Part shown: positions 6,761 through 15,212 of the stretch, piece by piece
Layout: the number at the start of each line of letters is the position of its first letter
Numbering within the stretch: the first letter of the stretch is position 1
Source: Candidatus Nealsoniibacteriota bacterium
GTDB taxonomy: Bacteria; Patescibacteriota; Minisyncoccia; Minisyncoccales; PWPS01
Length of the DNA stretch: 38,754 bases
Assembly: GCA_003560665.1 (NCBI GenBank)
Contig: PWKK01000030.1
Span: 1 to 38,754 of the forward strand
Reading direction: 5' to 3'
The notes under the pieces: generated by a model
The model's input: only the letters and a program-made list of their open reading frames with translations
The model's database searches: none
Told to the model about the DNA's origin: nothing
Made by a program: the position numbers and the translations under genes

Positions 6761-8380
6761 TTAATCAGTAACAACTTTTTCTCCTTCCTCTACTCCAGAA
6801 ATAATCTCTATCATCCTCCCCTCACCGGTAATTCCTGTTTCTACTTCTTTCTCTACAATCTCTCCGTTTTCAAGTACGTTTACGAAATGCTTACCCTCTC
6901 TTCTTCTGACGGCTCTGTCCGGAAGAAAGAGTACGTTTTCTTTTTCATCTGTTTTTATGGTCACGTCCACCGTCATCTGTGGGAGAGTGTTTTCCGGGTA
7001 CTCGTCGAGCATGATCTTTATTGAGTAGTAAACAACTCCGTCCATAATCTTGCCGGTAGGATTAACAAAAACAACTTCTCCTACAAACTCTCTGCTGGGA
7101 AAGGCAACAAAAGAAGCTGTTACCTCATCTCCCACACTTATCTTGGAGATGTCTCCTTCGTAAATATCTACCGCTATCTGGATGTCTTCTTCGGGAGTGA
7201 CAACGGCAATCGGTGCCCCCGCTGATACCACCTCTCCGCTTCTTGCAAAAACATCGGAAACAGTTCCGGAAACAGGACTTCTTAGTGTCGCATCGCTTAT
7301 TCTGTTTAATAAAAGCTCTACCTTTGCTTTTGCCTGATCAACCGTTGCTTCTCTGATGCGCACATCTGCCGGTTCCGCGCCCGCCCGAACTCTTTCAAGC
7401 TCTCTTTTTGCTTGGTCAAGGTTTTTTTCCGCAGAAGAAACACTGTTTCTTGCAGATGTTATCTTCGTTCTTTCGGCCGTATCAGCCGAAGATATGCTTC
7501 CGATAAGAGAGGTTATCTCTCCCAAGGTCCCGTTTACCGCTGTCCTGTATTCACGAAGCAACTTTTTGTGTGCATCCGTAACCCTGTCTTCATAAAAATC
7601 GGAGTCGGCAACACTGATGATGTTATCTATTTCACGCACTATAGCTCTCAACTCTTCTTTTGTTTTCTCTAACGCCTCATCTTTCTCGGAAAAAGTAATC
7701 TCGCTCTTTATCGCCATATCCTTATGCTCCTCAATCCTTTCTGTGCTTCTCCTTATCGCATCCCGACTTCTTCTTCCGGAGGTGGTTTCGGAAACCACTA
7801 ATCCGGTAAAGTACGTCGACGCGATATCATCAACCCCCAACTTTACTTCTCTAACGGTGGAAAAAACTTCTCCCAGAGCGGTAGGAACGCCTTGATAGAC
7901 GGTTCTTAGCGCCTCTTGTGTGTTCTTTTTTTGATCTTCGAGGGCGTCTTCTGCAGAAGAAAGAGCGGTTTCTGCCGATCTTACCGCCGCCTCGGCAACC
8001 TCAACCTCTTCTTTTGTTGCTCCCGTAACCGTTCTTTCCAAAGATGCCTCCGCAGAAGAGAGGGCCGCCCGAGCTTCCCTTAAAGATAATTCTAAATCCC
8101 GCTTGTTCAGTGTGGCGATTACATCGCCCCTCTGCACAATCTCTCCTTCACTCTTTAAGATGTTTTCAATCCTTCCTCCTTCTTTAAAACTTACCTGTAC
8201 GTCGTCTCCTTTTTCCGTAGAACCAGTTTCAAAAATCTCTTGCACCAAGTCTCCTCGCTCCACTTCTATGTAATCGTGCTCCTGCTCACTGTTTCTAAAA
8301 AGCAGAAAGACTGTCACCGCCAAAACGGCAGTTCCGACAATAATGTAGTGACTCTTCTTCATTTTCATTTTCATTTTCAT
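6761..8380 (-). CDS. HlyD/RND-type membrane fusion adaptor protein
   Basis: This is the periplasmic-adaptor-like partner of the ABC pair. The 539 residues start with a basic N-terminus and one membrane helix (about 11-28). They continue with a biotinyl-lipoyl-like half (about 60-95), a long alpha-helical hairpin rich in Ala/Glu (about 95-365), the second lipoyl half (SPVSGTVSDVFARSGEVV) and beta-barrel plus membrane-proximal domains to the C-terminus. At 539 residues it is longer than typical MacA (about 370), the excess being in the helical hairpin. The start is ambiguous because ATGAAA is repeated: four in-frame ATG codons follow one AGGAGG. Export of a peptide, glycolipid or surface polymer is the likely job, but the substrate is unknown. 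Confidence 0.88.
   Translation of the reverse strand: MKMKMKMKKSHYIIVGTAVLAVTVFLLFRNSEQEHDYIEVERGDLVQEIFETGSTEKGDDVQVSFKEGGRIENILKSEGEIVQRGDVIATLNKRDLELSLREARAALSSAEASLERTVTGATKEEVEVAEAAVRSAETALSSAEDALEDQKKNTQEALRTVYQGVPTALGEVFSTVREVKLGVDDIASTYFTGLVVSETTSGRRSRDAIRRSTERIEEHKDMAIKSEITFSEKDEALEKTKEELRAIVREIDNIISVADSDFYEDRVTDAHKKLLREYRTAVNGTLGEITSLIGSISSADTAERTKITSARNSVSSAEKNLDQAKRELERVRAGAEPADVRIREATVDQAKAKVELLLNRISDATLRSPVSGTVSDVFARSGEVVSAGAPIAVVTPEEDIQIAVDIYEGDISKISVGDEVTASFVAFPSREFVGEVVFVNPTGKIMDGVVYYSIKIMLDEYPENTLPQMTVDVTIKTDEKENVLFLPDRAVRRREGKHFVNVLENGEIVEKEVETGITGEGRMIEIISGVEEGEKVVTD
8360..8380 (-). repeat. ATGAAA microsatellite at the adaptor start codon
   Basis: The minus strand reads ATGAAAATGAAAATGAAAATG, three full 6-bp units plus a fourth ATG, each ATG in frame with the adaptor. 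AGGAGG lies 14 bases before the first ATG and 20 or more before the others. Gain or loss of units would keep the frame but shift spacing and the N-terminal charge. Confidence 0.8.
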
Positions 8381-8403
8381 TTTTTTATTTTTTACCTCCT
8401 TTC

Positions 8404-8431
8404 ATTATATATTTTTACACCGAAAAAACAA
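8404..8431 (-). promoter_or_regulatory. Promoter for the adaptor-ATPase-permease-dgkA-htrA string
   Basis: The minus strand has a perfect -10 TATAAT with a weak -35 TTGTTT at 16 bp spacing, lying between the comEC stop and the adaptor's AGGAGG. The transcript would start only a few bases before the ribosome-binding site. Confidence 0.5.
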
Positions 8432-9856
8432 CTACCCACTTTTCTTGAAACTGCTTATTTTATAAAACAACCAGACATAAAAAAGAAAAACAAGAAAAGA
8501 GGAAACTCCACCGATGTGAACTGCAGAAAAAGGGAGAAGATAAACAGTATCAATCACAAAAAGGACAAAAGAGAGAAGCAGATAAACAGGAAAAGCAAAG
8601 CCGACAAAACCGGTAATCGCCGTCAGAAACCCCAGTGGTATGATAAATGGCAGAAGAGGAACAATAAGAACATTTGCCGGAACGGAAAAAAGAGAAATGT
8701 GCCCGAAGTTGTACAAAACGAGAGGAAAGACAAAGATTTGTGCCGAAAGAGTAACCGCTACCAGATCGGCAATCCATCCGTTTTTTCTGAAAAACAACCT
8801 CGTCTTTTCTGCAGGCCATAGAGAAATGGGTGAGGAAACCTCCAAAAAAGTCGTGATTTTGTTTTTAATAGGGTTGTGGAGAGTGAGAATTCCAAAAACG
8901 GCAAGAAAAGACATCTGAAAGCCCAAATCATAATGCAAAAGAAGAGGATTAAAGGCAAGCATCACTGCGGCGGCGACAACCACCAGGCGAAAAGAGTTTG
9001 TTTGCCGGTAAGCGGTGTAGGATAAAAGAAGAGCACCTCCCATGATTCCCGCACGGACAGCGGAAGCGGGAGCTCCGACAAAAACGATAAAAAGTATCAT
9101 AAAAAAAAGAGAAAGAATCCCCGCCCACTTTTTTTTAATTCCCATAAACAGGAAAAAGAAAAAGAGAATCCCGGAGATAATAACGATGTGCATTCCGGAA
9201 ATCGCCGTAATGTGACGTGTTCCGGAAATACTCAGTTTTTCCCCGAACTTTTCGGTAAAAGAGTCCCTCTCTCCCAAAATCATCGCTTCCAAGAAAAAAA
9301 CTTGCGGAACGGGAACACTTTTTCTGATGTTCTCCCGTGCTTTTTCTTTAAGAGAAAAGATTGTTTTAAGAAAAAAAGAGCCCTTGTTTCCCTTCTTTTC
9401 TATTTCCGGATAAAAGGAGGTGTGGTAAACACCTTCTTTTCTTAAATAATTTGCATAATCTTCAATCTCGGGCTCATTAAACTCTCCTTTTACCTTTAAA
9501 AAGTCTCCGTACTTGTAGTCCGCATAACGGTCAACATACAAAAGAGCTCGCCCCTTTTCGTGTTCTAATATAATTCTCTGAAAATCTCCCCTGACGGATG
9601 GCTCCTCTGCAACCTTTCCGTAAACGGAAGATTCGATTTTAGAAGGAATGCTGTAAAAAGCGTGGTGAAAAGAAAAAGCTCCGATGATAAAAAAAAGAAG
9701 GCAAAAAACAACAAGGAGGCGGTTTTTCAAGAAAATATAAGTAAAGAGTGTTAAGAAAAGACCGACCATGATACTGATCGGTGCAAAAAATATTCCTGTG
9801 ATAAACGACAGACAAAAAAAGAAAGTTGTTTTTGATAAACTCACCGTATCTTGCAC
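8432..9856 (-). CDS. comEC: ComEC/Rec2-type DNA-uptake channel protein
   Basis: This is an integral-membrane channel for importing single-stranded DNA in natural transformation. The 474 residues show N-terminal hydrophobic helices (about 10-65), a soluble OB-like region (about 75-150), and the competence domain with its hallmark stretch GTRHITAISGMHIVIISGI, followed by multiple hydrophobic helices to the end. The C-terminal metallo-beta-lactamase domain present in long ComEC proteins is absent, as in many short versions. The track start is a GTG overlapping nrdG by 16 bases; a GTG at 9844, forming a four-base GTGA overlap with the nrdG stop, is an equally good start. comEC is commonly retained in CPR genomes with type IV pili; no pilus genes lie in this window. 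Confidence 0.9.
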   Translation of the reverse strand: MQDTVSLSKTTFFFCLSFITGIFFAPISIMVGLFLTLFTYIFLKNRLLVVFCLLFFIIGAFSFHHAFYSIPSKIESSVYGKVAEEPSVRGDFQRIILEHEKGRALLYVDRYADYKYGDFLKVKGEFNEPEIEDYANYLRKEGVYHTSFYPEIEKKGNKGSFFLKTIFSLKEKARENIRKSVPVPQVFFLEAMILGERDSFTEKFGEKLSISGTRHITAISGMHIVIISGILFFFFLFMGIKKKWAGILSLFFMILFIVFVGAPASAVRAGIMGGALLLSYTAYRQTNSFRLVVVAAAVMLAFNPLLLHYDLGFQMSFLAVFGILTLHNPIKNKITTFLEVSSPISLWPAEKTRLFFRKNGWIADLVAVTLSAQIFVFPLVLYNFGHISLFSVPANVLIVPLLPFIIPLGFLTAITGFVGFAFPVYLLLSFVLFVIDTVYLLPFSAVHIGGVSSFLVFLFYVWLFYKISSFKKSG

Positions 9857-10536
9857 TTTTTCACAAAAGGTTCCGCCACTTTTTTAAAATCTTCAAGTTC
9901 TTTTTTAGTAAACGGTTTTCTTGCGAGAAAACTTTCTTCAAGCGTTTTTTCCGGAAAAAAGTTTTGCAGAAAATAAATTTCCGCTCCTTTTATCGCTTCC
10001 GCCATCAGAGAAACATCCTTCTTCTTGTGAATTTCGGGAACAAGAGTGGTGCGAAACTCGTAATCGACTCCGCTTCCCATTACAACCTCTATGCTTTCCT
10101 TTATCTTTTCTGCTTCTCCTTTCTTTCTAGAAATCTCTTGATACCTGTTCAGCGGAACTTTCAAGTCCATTGCGATATAGTCTAATAGTTTTCCTTTTAA
10201 AAGAGCTTTTAACATTTCCGGTCTTGACCCGTTAGTGTCTACCTTAACGGAAAAACCTTTCTCCTTTATCTTTTTTGCAAACTGCAGAAGATCTTCGTTT
10301 ATCAGCGGCTCTCCTCCACAGATAACAACACCTTCAATCTTTCCCTTTCTCTTTTCTAAAAAATCAAAGAAAACATCTCTTTTAACTTCCGGTTGCCCTT
10401 CAATTTTTTCGGGAAGAACAAGTTCCGGAGAGTAACACCACGAACACCTGAAGTTACACCCGGACAAGAAAACGGTACAAGCCAGTTTTCCGGGGTAATC
10501 GATAAGAGTAAGTTTTTGCAATCCCCCGATTTTCAC
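9841..10536 (-). CDS. nrdG: Anaerobic ribonucleotide reductase activating enzyme (radical SAM)
   Basis: This enzyme uses a 4Fe-4S cluster and S-adenosylmethionine to put the glycyl radical on class III ribonucleotide reductase. The 231 residues begin with the family opening GGLQKLTLIDYPGKLACTVF and contain the radical-SAM cluster motif CNFRCSWC (C-x3-C-x2-C). They also contain the SAM-binding pattern VVICGGEPL and a partial TIM barrel ending near 200. The length and opening fit the longer NrdG type found in archaea and many anaerobes. It lies 11 bases downstream of the small glycyl-radical gene and close to nrdD, so enzyme, radical donor segment and activase are encoded together. Confidence 0.93.
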   Translation of the reverse strand: MKIGGLQKLTLIDYPGKLACTVFLSGCNFRCSWCYSPELVLPEKIEGQPEVKRDVFFDFLEKRKGKIEGVVICGGEPLINEDLLQFAKKIKEKGFSVKVDTNGSRPEMLKALLKGKLLDYIAMDLKVPLNRYQEISRKKGEAEKIKESIEVVMGSGVDYEFRTTLVPEIHKKKDVSLMAEAIKGAEIYFLQNFFPEKTLEESFLARKPFTKKELEDFKKVAEPFVKKCKIR

Positions 10537-10547
10537 AGTAAATCTTT

Positions 10548-10910
10548 TTATTTTTCCGCTATTTCATACTCTTTCCTTTCCCGATACTCTTGTGTCTTCC
10601 CTTTGTTCCACTGTTGTACCGGTCTGAGATATCCCACTATTCTTGAGTAAACTTCGCACTGTTTGTAGTCTTCAATTCCTCTGTCTTTGGCAAAACAACT
10701 ATCACATTTGAAAACAAAGACATTGCTTCCGTTATCTTCGTAGGAGAGGAGGTTACCGTTTTGAATTTCATCTCCTTCTAATTCTATCTTTGTTCCACAG
10801 TCAAAACAGCTTGCGTTTTGATCTTCCTTGCATGCCTTTTTTGCTTTTTTTTCGTCTCGAAATATTTGTTTTTGTGGAAATCTTTCTGCAATCATAATTT
10901 TCGGGCACAC
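10548..10910 (-). CDS. Separate glycyl-radical domain of class III ribonucleotide reductase
   Basis: The last third of this 120-residue protein, CEVYSRIVGYLRPVQQWN followed by GKTQEYRERKEYEI, matches the very C-terminus of anaerobic NrdD, where the glycine in RIVGY bears the catalytic radical. In normal NrdD this follows directly on the C-terminal zinc site. Here NrdD itself stops after the zinc site, and this gene supplies the radical segment preceded by its own two-CxxC zinc-ribbon-like region (CFDC and CDSC). The track start is a GTG; the ATG at 10895 (MIAERF) is more plausible because the AAGG upstream is too close to the GTG. The protein presumably docks onto the NrdD barrel, as the spare domain YfiD/GrcA does on pyruvate formate-lyase. 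That docking is inference. Confidence 0.85.
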   Translation of the reverse strand: MCPKIMIAERFPQKQIFRDEKKAKKACKEDQNASCFDCGTKIELEGDEIQNGNLLSYEDNGSNVFVFKCDSCFAKDRGIEDYKQCEVYSRIVGYLRPVQQWNKGKTQEYRERKEYEIAEK

Positions 10911-10923
10911 ACCTTATTGGGGT

Positions 10924-12942
10924 CTATGTCCTTTTAAACTTTTTAATAACTTCTCTGGGTTTTTTAACTCTGCAGTTAGGGCAGTAAGGAACTTCTCCTT
11001 TAATATAACCACAGTTTGAACAGATTGAAAACGTCGGAGTAAGAGTGATGTAGGGAAGATGGTAGTTCTCAAACACTTTACGAACAAAATCTTTTGCCAT
11101 TTGAGGGTCCTCAAGTTTTTCTCCCAAAAAGAGATGCACCACAGTGCCGCCGGTAAACGCTTTCTGTAAATCATCTTGCAAATCTAACGATTCGAAAGGA
11201 TCATCAGTGTAATTAACAGGAAGATGAACAGAGTTGGTGTAATACGGTGCATTTTCCGTTCCGGCAGTGATAATGTCCGGATACTTTTCTCTGTCTATTC
11301 GTGCTTGCCTGAAAGATGCGCCCTCACCGGGAGTCGCCTCCAGGTTGTAAAGATTGCTGGTTTCCTCTTGATAATCTACAAGTCTGTCTCTCATAAACTG
11401 TAAAACATCCAAAGCAAAACTTCTTCCTTTCTCCGTAGCAACGCCTTCTCCCATAAAATTGAGCAGTGCTTCGTTCATTCCGATAAGGCCGATAGTGGAA
11501 AAGTGGTTTCCGTAGTAAGAGCCACGAAGCCTTTTTACCGATTCAAGATAATATCGAGAGTAAGGATAAAGTCCTTTTTCGATAAAGTTATCTAAAACCT
11601 TTCTTTTTAATTCCAAGCTGTCTCTTGCCAAATCCATCATCTCCCCAAGTCTCTCGTAAAACTCTTCTTTTGTCTTTGACAAATAACCTATTCTCGGCAA
11701 ATTAATCGTGACAACTCCAATACTCCCGGTAAGCGGTTGTGAACCGAAAAGCCCACCTCCGCGTTTGACAAGCTCTTTGTTATCTAAGCGCAATCGGCAA
11801 CACATCGAGCGGAAGTCTTCCGGATTCATATCCGATTGAACAAAATTACTGAAATAATTGATCCCGTACTTTGCCGTTGCCTCCCACATTTTATCTAAAT
11901 TCTCGTTGTCCCAGTTAAAGTTTTTAGCGATAGAAATGGTAGGAATCGGGAAAGTAAAAGGTCTCCCTTTCGCGTCACCTTGCATCAAGACCTCATAAAA
12001 CGCTTGATTAAAGATATCCATCTCTTTCTGAAAATCCCCGTATGTTTCTTTCTGGACCTCTCCTCCGATAATTATCGGTTGTTTCTTTAAAAACTCGGGC
12101 ACGGTAACGTCCAAGGAAACATTTAAAAAGGGTGTCTGGAAACCAACACGAGTTGGAACCATGCAGTTAAACAAAAACTCCTGCATCGCCTGCTTAACCT
12201 GCTTGTAATCCATGTTATCCTTTCTTATAAAAGGCGCTAGAAACGTATCGAAATTACTCATTGCGTTAGCACCTGCACACTCTCCTTGAAGGGTGTAGAA
12301 AAAGTTTACTACCTGCCCCAATGCCGGACGGAGGTGTTTTGGTGGTTTGGATTCCACCTTAGAGGAAACTCCCCCGAATCCCCGCATGAGAATATCCTGC
12401 AAGTCCCATCCAGAGCAGTAAGTGGCCAAGAGATTAAGATCGTGAATATGAAAATCTTGATTTTTCGCTGCGTTGCGTATTTTTTCCGGATAAATCTTGT
12501 TTAGCCAGTACTTTTTGGAAATGTGAGAGGTCGCGTACTGGTTTAAACCCTGAAGAGAATAAGTCATGTTCGCGTTTTCTTTAACCTCCCAATCAAGCTC
12601 GTCAATATACTTTTCAATGATCTTTGTTGATTCATCAAACTCAGCAGAAGTCTCTCTTATCTCTCTTCTTTTTTCCCGGTAAAGAATGTAACTTCGGGCG
12701 GTTTCGGTAAGGTCTCCCATAATAAGTACTTCTTCGACAGTGTTTTGAATCTCTTCCACGTGAGGAACCTCTTCCCTGCTAAATCTTCGCATCAACAACT
12801 CCATTACCTTTTCGGAAAGCTCTCTTGCTTCGTTTTCTCCTCCTTCTTTGGTAAAAGTCAACGCTGTGTAGATTGCTTCTTCTATTTTTTGGACATCAAA
12901 ATCTACTACTTTTCCGTTTCTCTTTTCAACTTTAGAAATCAT
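10924..12942 (-). CDS. nrdD: Class III anaerobic ribonucleoside-triphosphate reductase, large part
   Basis: This enzyme reduces ribonucleoside triphosphates to deoxy forms without oxygen. The 672 residues start with an ATP-cone regulatory domain (about 1-95, VEKRNGKVVDFDVQKIEEAI). The ten-stranded barrel follows, with the conserved thiol pair in SMCCRLRLD near 380. The protein ends with a four-cysteine zinc site, CSNCGYIKGEVPYCPNC. Canonical NrdD continues from that zinc site into the glycyl-radical loop; here only a basic tail (KKPREVIKKFKRT) and a TAG stop follow. The missing radical segment is on the next gene, 13 bases downstream. Both reading frames are clean, so this looks like a stable split, not a recent frameshift. 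A terminator separates this operon from ftsZ. Confidence 0.93.
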   Translation of the reverse strand: MISKVEKRNGKVVDFDVQKIEEAIYTALTFTKEGGENEARELSEKVMELLMRRFSREEVPHVEEIQNTVEEVLIMGDLTETARSYILYREKRREIRETSAEFDESTKIIEKYIDELDWEVKENANMTYSLQGLNQYATSHISKKYWLNKIYPEKIRNAAKNQDFHIHDLNLLATYCSGWDLQDILMRGFGGVSSKVESKPPKHLRPALGQVVNFFYTLQGECAGANAMSNFDTFLAPFIRKDNMDYKQVKQAMQEFLFNCMVPTRVGFQTPFLNVSLDVTVPEFLKKQPIIIGGEVQKETYGDFQKEMDIFNQAFYEVLMQGDAKGRPFTFPIPTISIAKNFNWDNENLDKMWEATAKYGINYFSNFVQSDMNPEDFRSMCCRLRLDNKELVKRGGGLFGSQPLTGSIGVVTINLPRIGYLSKTKEEFYERLGEMMDLARDSLELKRKVLDNFIEKGLYPYSRYYLESVKRLRGSYYGNHFSTIGLIGMNEALLNFMGEGVATEKGRSFALDVLQFMRDRLVDYQEETSNLYNLEATPGEGASFRQARIDREKYPDIITAGTENAPYYTNSVHLPVNYTDDPFESLDLQDDLQKAFTGGTVVHLFLGEKLEDPQMAKDFVRKVFENYHLPYITLTPTFSICSNCGYIKGEVPYCPNCRVKKPREVIKKFKRT

Positions 12943-12965
12943 TTTTCAGGTAATTTATGAAATTT

Positions 12966-12999
12966 ACAAAAAATAATATGCCTGGACGACCAAACATAT
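12966..12999 (-). terminator. Intrinsic terminator after ftsZ
   Basis: The minus-strand RNA would form AUAUGUUUGG/CCAGGCAUAU, ten pairs including two U-G, around the loop UCGU, followed by UAUUUUUUG. The two wobble pairs would be C-A mismatches on the plus strand, which shows that the minus strand is the functional one. Confidence 0.75.
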
Positions 13000-13026
13000 A
13001 TAAAGAGGATTGAGCTACAAAACGTT

Positions 13027-13959
13027 TTAGAACCCAGTAGCGATTATCGTCACCTTGATTTCACCCTCTTTCAAATCTTTATCTTCTACCGCCCCGAAAA
13101 TAATACTGGCATTAGAAGACACTCTCTTTTTAATTACTTCTGCTATTTCGTTAACCTCGGAAAGACTTAAGTCTTCCCCTCCGTTAACATTAAAAAGAAC
13201 TCCTTTTGCATTTTCACAAGAAAGATCAACCAGCGGGAGATTCAACGCACTAAGCGCGGCTTCTTCTGCACGACGCTTCCCTTTGGCAACTCCTTTCCCA
13301 AAAAGAGCGGATCCCGAATTCTCCATAATTGCTTTTACATCGGCAAAATCGATATTGATAATCCCTGGAAGAGTTACCAGATCGGAAATACCCTGGACCG
13401 CTTGACGAAGTATCTCGTCACAAACCCAAAAAGCTTCCGTTAAAGTAGCATTCGGACCAAGTGTGGAAAGAAGTCTGTCGTTAGAGATTGGAATAAGGGT
13501 GTCTACCTTGTCTTGTATCATTTTCAGCCCCCTTCTTGCCACTCTGCCACGCTCCTTTCCCTCAAAGGAAAAAGGAGTGGTTACCACAGCGATAGTAAGT
13601 GCCCCCGCCTCTTTTGCAATCGCCGCAACTTCGGGGATTGCTCCCGTTCCCGTTCCTCCTCCAAGTCCACAGGTTAAAAACACCATGTCAGAATCCTTAA
13701 GAGTTTTTGCGATCTCTTCTCTGTTTTCCTCTATTGCTTTTTCTCCCAGTTCCGGATTCATTCCCGTCCCAAGTCCCTCGGTGAGTTTTTTCCCGATTCG
13801 AATCTTAACATCGGCTCCGGAAGATTTAAGATCTTGAAAATCTGTATTTATTGCAACAAGCTCTACTCCTTTTATTCCACAGTCGGCCATCCTCGAGATC
13901 ACGTTTCCTCCCGCTCCGCCGATACCAACAACTTTTATTTTCGGTAAATTTTTAGCCAT
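13027..13959 (-). CDS. ftsZ: FtsZ cell-division GTPase, lacking C-terminal tail
   Basis: This tubulin-like GTPase forms the division ring. The 310 residues contain the nucleotide-binding start VVGIGGAGGN, the tubulin signature GLGGGTGTGAIP near 100 and the T7 catalytic loop GIINIDFADVKAIM, so polymerisation-linked GTP hydrolysis should be possible. The protein ends at ATGF, the end of the folded C-terminal domain. The disordered linker and conserved C-terminal peptide, which in most bacteria bind FtsA, ZipA or SepF, are missing. No continuation exists in another frame before the terminator. It follows ftsA by four bases as the last gene of the operon. How it is tied to the membrane is therefore unclear. 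Confidence 0.95.
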   Translation of the reverse strand: MAKNLPKIKVVGIGGAGGNVISRMADCGIKGVELVAINTDFQDLKSSGADVKIRIGKKLTEGLGTGMNPELGEKAIEENREEIAKTLKDSDMVFLTCGLGGGTGTGAIPEVAAIAKEAGALTIAVVTTPFSFEGKERGRVARRGLKMIQDKVDTLIPISNDRLLSTLGPNATLTEAFWVCDEILRQAVQGISDLVTLPGIINIDFADVKAIMENSGSALFGKGVAKGKRRAEEAALSALNLPLVDLSCENAKGVLFNVNGGEDLSLSEVNEIAEVIKKRVSSNASIIFGAVEDKDLKEGEIKVTIIATGF

Positions 13960-13963
13960 AATA

Positions 13964-15175
13964 TTAAGGGATAAAGACCCGGAAAAACTTTTTTATTTTC
14001 GAGAAAAAACCTTTAAAATTAACTCCTCCCAAGTCTCCTTCTTCCAAATCCATTCCACAAAGAACAAGTCCGCAAAGAGTGGAAAGTGCAGGGTCATCTT
14101 CCAATGGGAAAAACCTCCTGGGCACCCCTAGTCGAGAAGGAAGTCCAAGTTTTTCTCTGGCAAACTCGGTCAAATTGGGAGTTTTCGCTCCTCCACCGGT
14201 TAAAACCACTCCTGCCGGAAGAAGCCTGTTTCGTGAAATCTTTTTTAATTCTTTTTCTATTTCATCGAAAATCTCCACAATTCTCGGTTCGGCTATTTTC
14301 TTTAACTCTTTTCTTTCAAAAGAAAACTCTTCTCCCGATGTAAGCTTTAACTTTTCTTTTTTTGTCGTTTTTCCTCCTAAAATAGATTCTCCAAACTTGT
14401 TTTTGATAAATTCGGCAGTTTCGATATCAACCCGAAGCCCGATAGCGATATCGTTGCGGATGTTGTTCGTCCCTACCGGTAAAACGGAAGTATACAAAAG
14501 ATTCCCCTCTTCATAAACCGAAATTCCCGTCGTTCCCGCGCCAAAGTCAACAACAAGAACGCCGAGCTCTTTTTCCTGAGGGGTCAAAACAGCACGTGCA
14601 GAGGCCGTAGGACCTAAAACAAGATCACTTACCTGCAAATCGGCATTTAAAATCGCTTGACTTAAATTTTTCGTATAAGAGATAAATCCTCCGACAGCTA
14701 CTATTTCTGTTTCCAGTCTCACTCCGTGGAGCCCGACCGGGTTTTTTATTCCCTTCTCCCGATCAATAATGAACTCGCGAGGAAATATTTCCAATATCTC
14801 CTTGTTAACAGGAAGTGAAAACGTTTTTGCAGCTTCAATAACGCGTTCCACGTCTTCTTGCGCTATCTCCTGGTCTGCTCGTGAAACAGAAATAAGCCCT
14901 TTCGATGAGAGACAGAAAATATGTACTCCGTTAATATTGGCATAAACTTCGTCTACTTCCGTTCCCGCTTCTCTTTGAGCTTCTTCCACTACCGATCCAA
15001 TAATTTTTCCAACTTTTTCCGGATCGGCAACCACCCCTTTGCGCATCCCCGAAGAGATGTGTTCGGCCCTCCCTAAAACCTTAAAGCCCGTTTCTTCGGG
15101 TTGTTTTTGAACAATAATCACCTTAATGGTGCCCGTTCCTACGTCGATAGCCGCGATTATCGGAGTCTTACTCAT
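13964..15175 (-). CDS. ftsA: FtsA cell-division actin-like ATPase
   Basis: FtsA is a membrane tether and regulator of the FtsZ ring. From the ATG at 15175 it is 403 residues, opening MSKTPIIAAIDVGTGTIKVI with the phosphate-1 loop of the actin fold. Further motifs are the SHS2/1C region (about 85-165), phosphate-2 VVDFGAGTTGISVY and the adenosine motif VVLTGGGAKTPNL. The C-terminus FKGFFSKIKKFFRVFIP is a basic amphipathic membrane-targeting helix. The track ORF begins 15 codons earlier at a TTG that overlaps ybeY; I prefer the ATG because it abuts the conserved core. The pairing with an FtsZ that lacks the usual FtsA-binding peptide is odd. Confidence 0.93.
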   Translation of the reverse strand: MSKTPIIAAIDVGTGTIKVIIVQKQPEETGFKVLGRAEHISSGMRKGVVADPEKVGKIIGSVVEEAQREAGTEVDEVYANINGVHIFCLSSKGLISVSRADQEIAQEDVERVIEAAKTFSLPVNKEILEIFPREFIIDREKGIKNPVGLHGVRLETEIVAVGGFISYTKNLSQAILNADLQVSDLVLGPTASARAVLTPQEKELGVLVVDFGAGTTGISVYEEGNLLYTSVLPVGTNNIRNDIAIGLRVDIETAEFIKNKFGESILGGKTTKKEKLKLTSGEEFSFERKELKKIAEPRIVEIFDEIEKELKKISRNRLLPAGVVLTGGGAKTPNLTEFAREKLGLPSRLGVPRRFFPLEDDPALSTLCGLVLCGMDLEEGDLGGVNFKGFFSKIKKFFRVFIP

Positions 15176-15212
15176 TACTTTATTGTAATCTTTTATAAAA
15201 TATTTTAAAATA

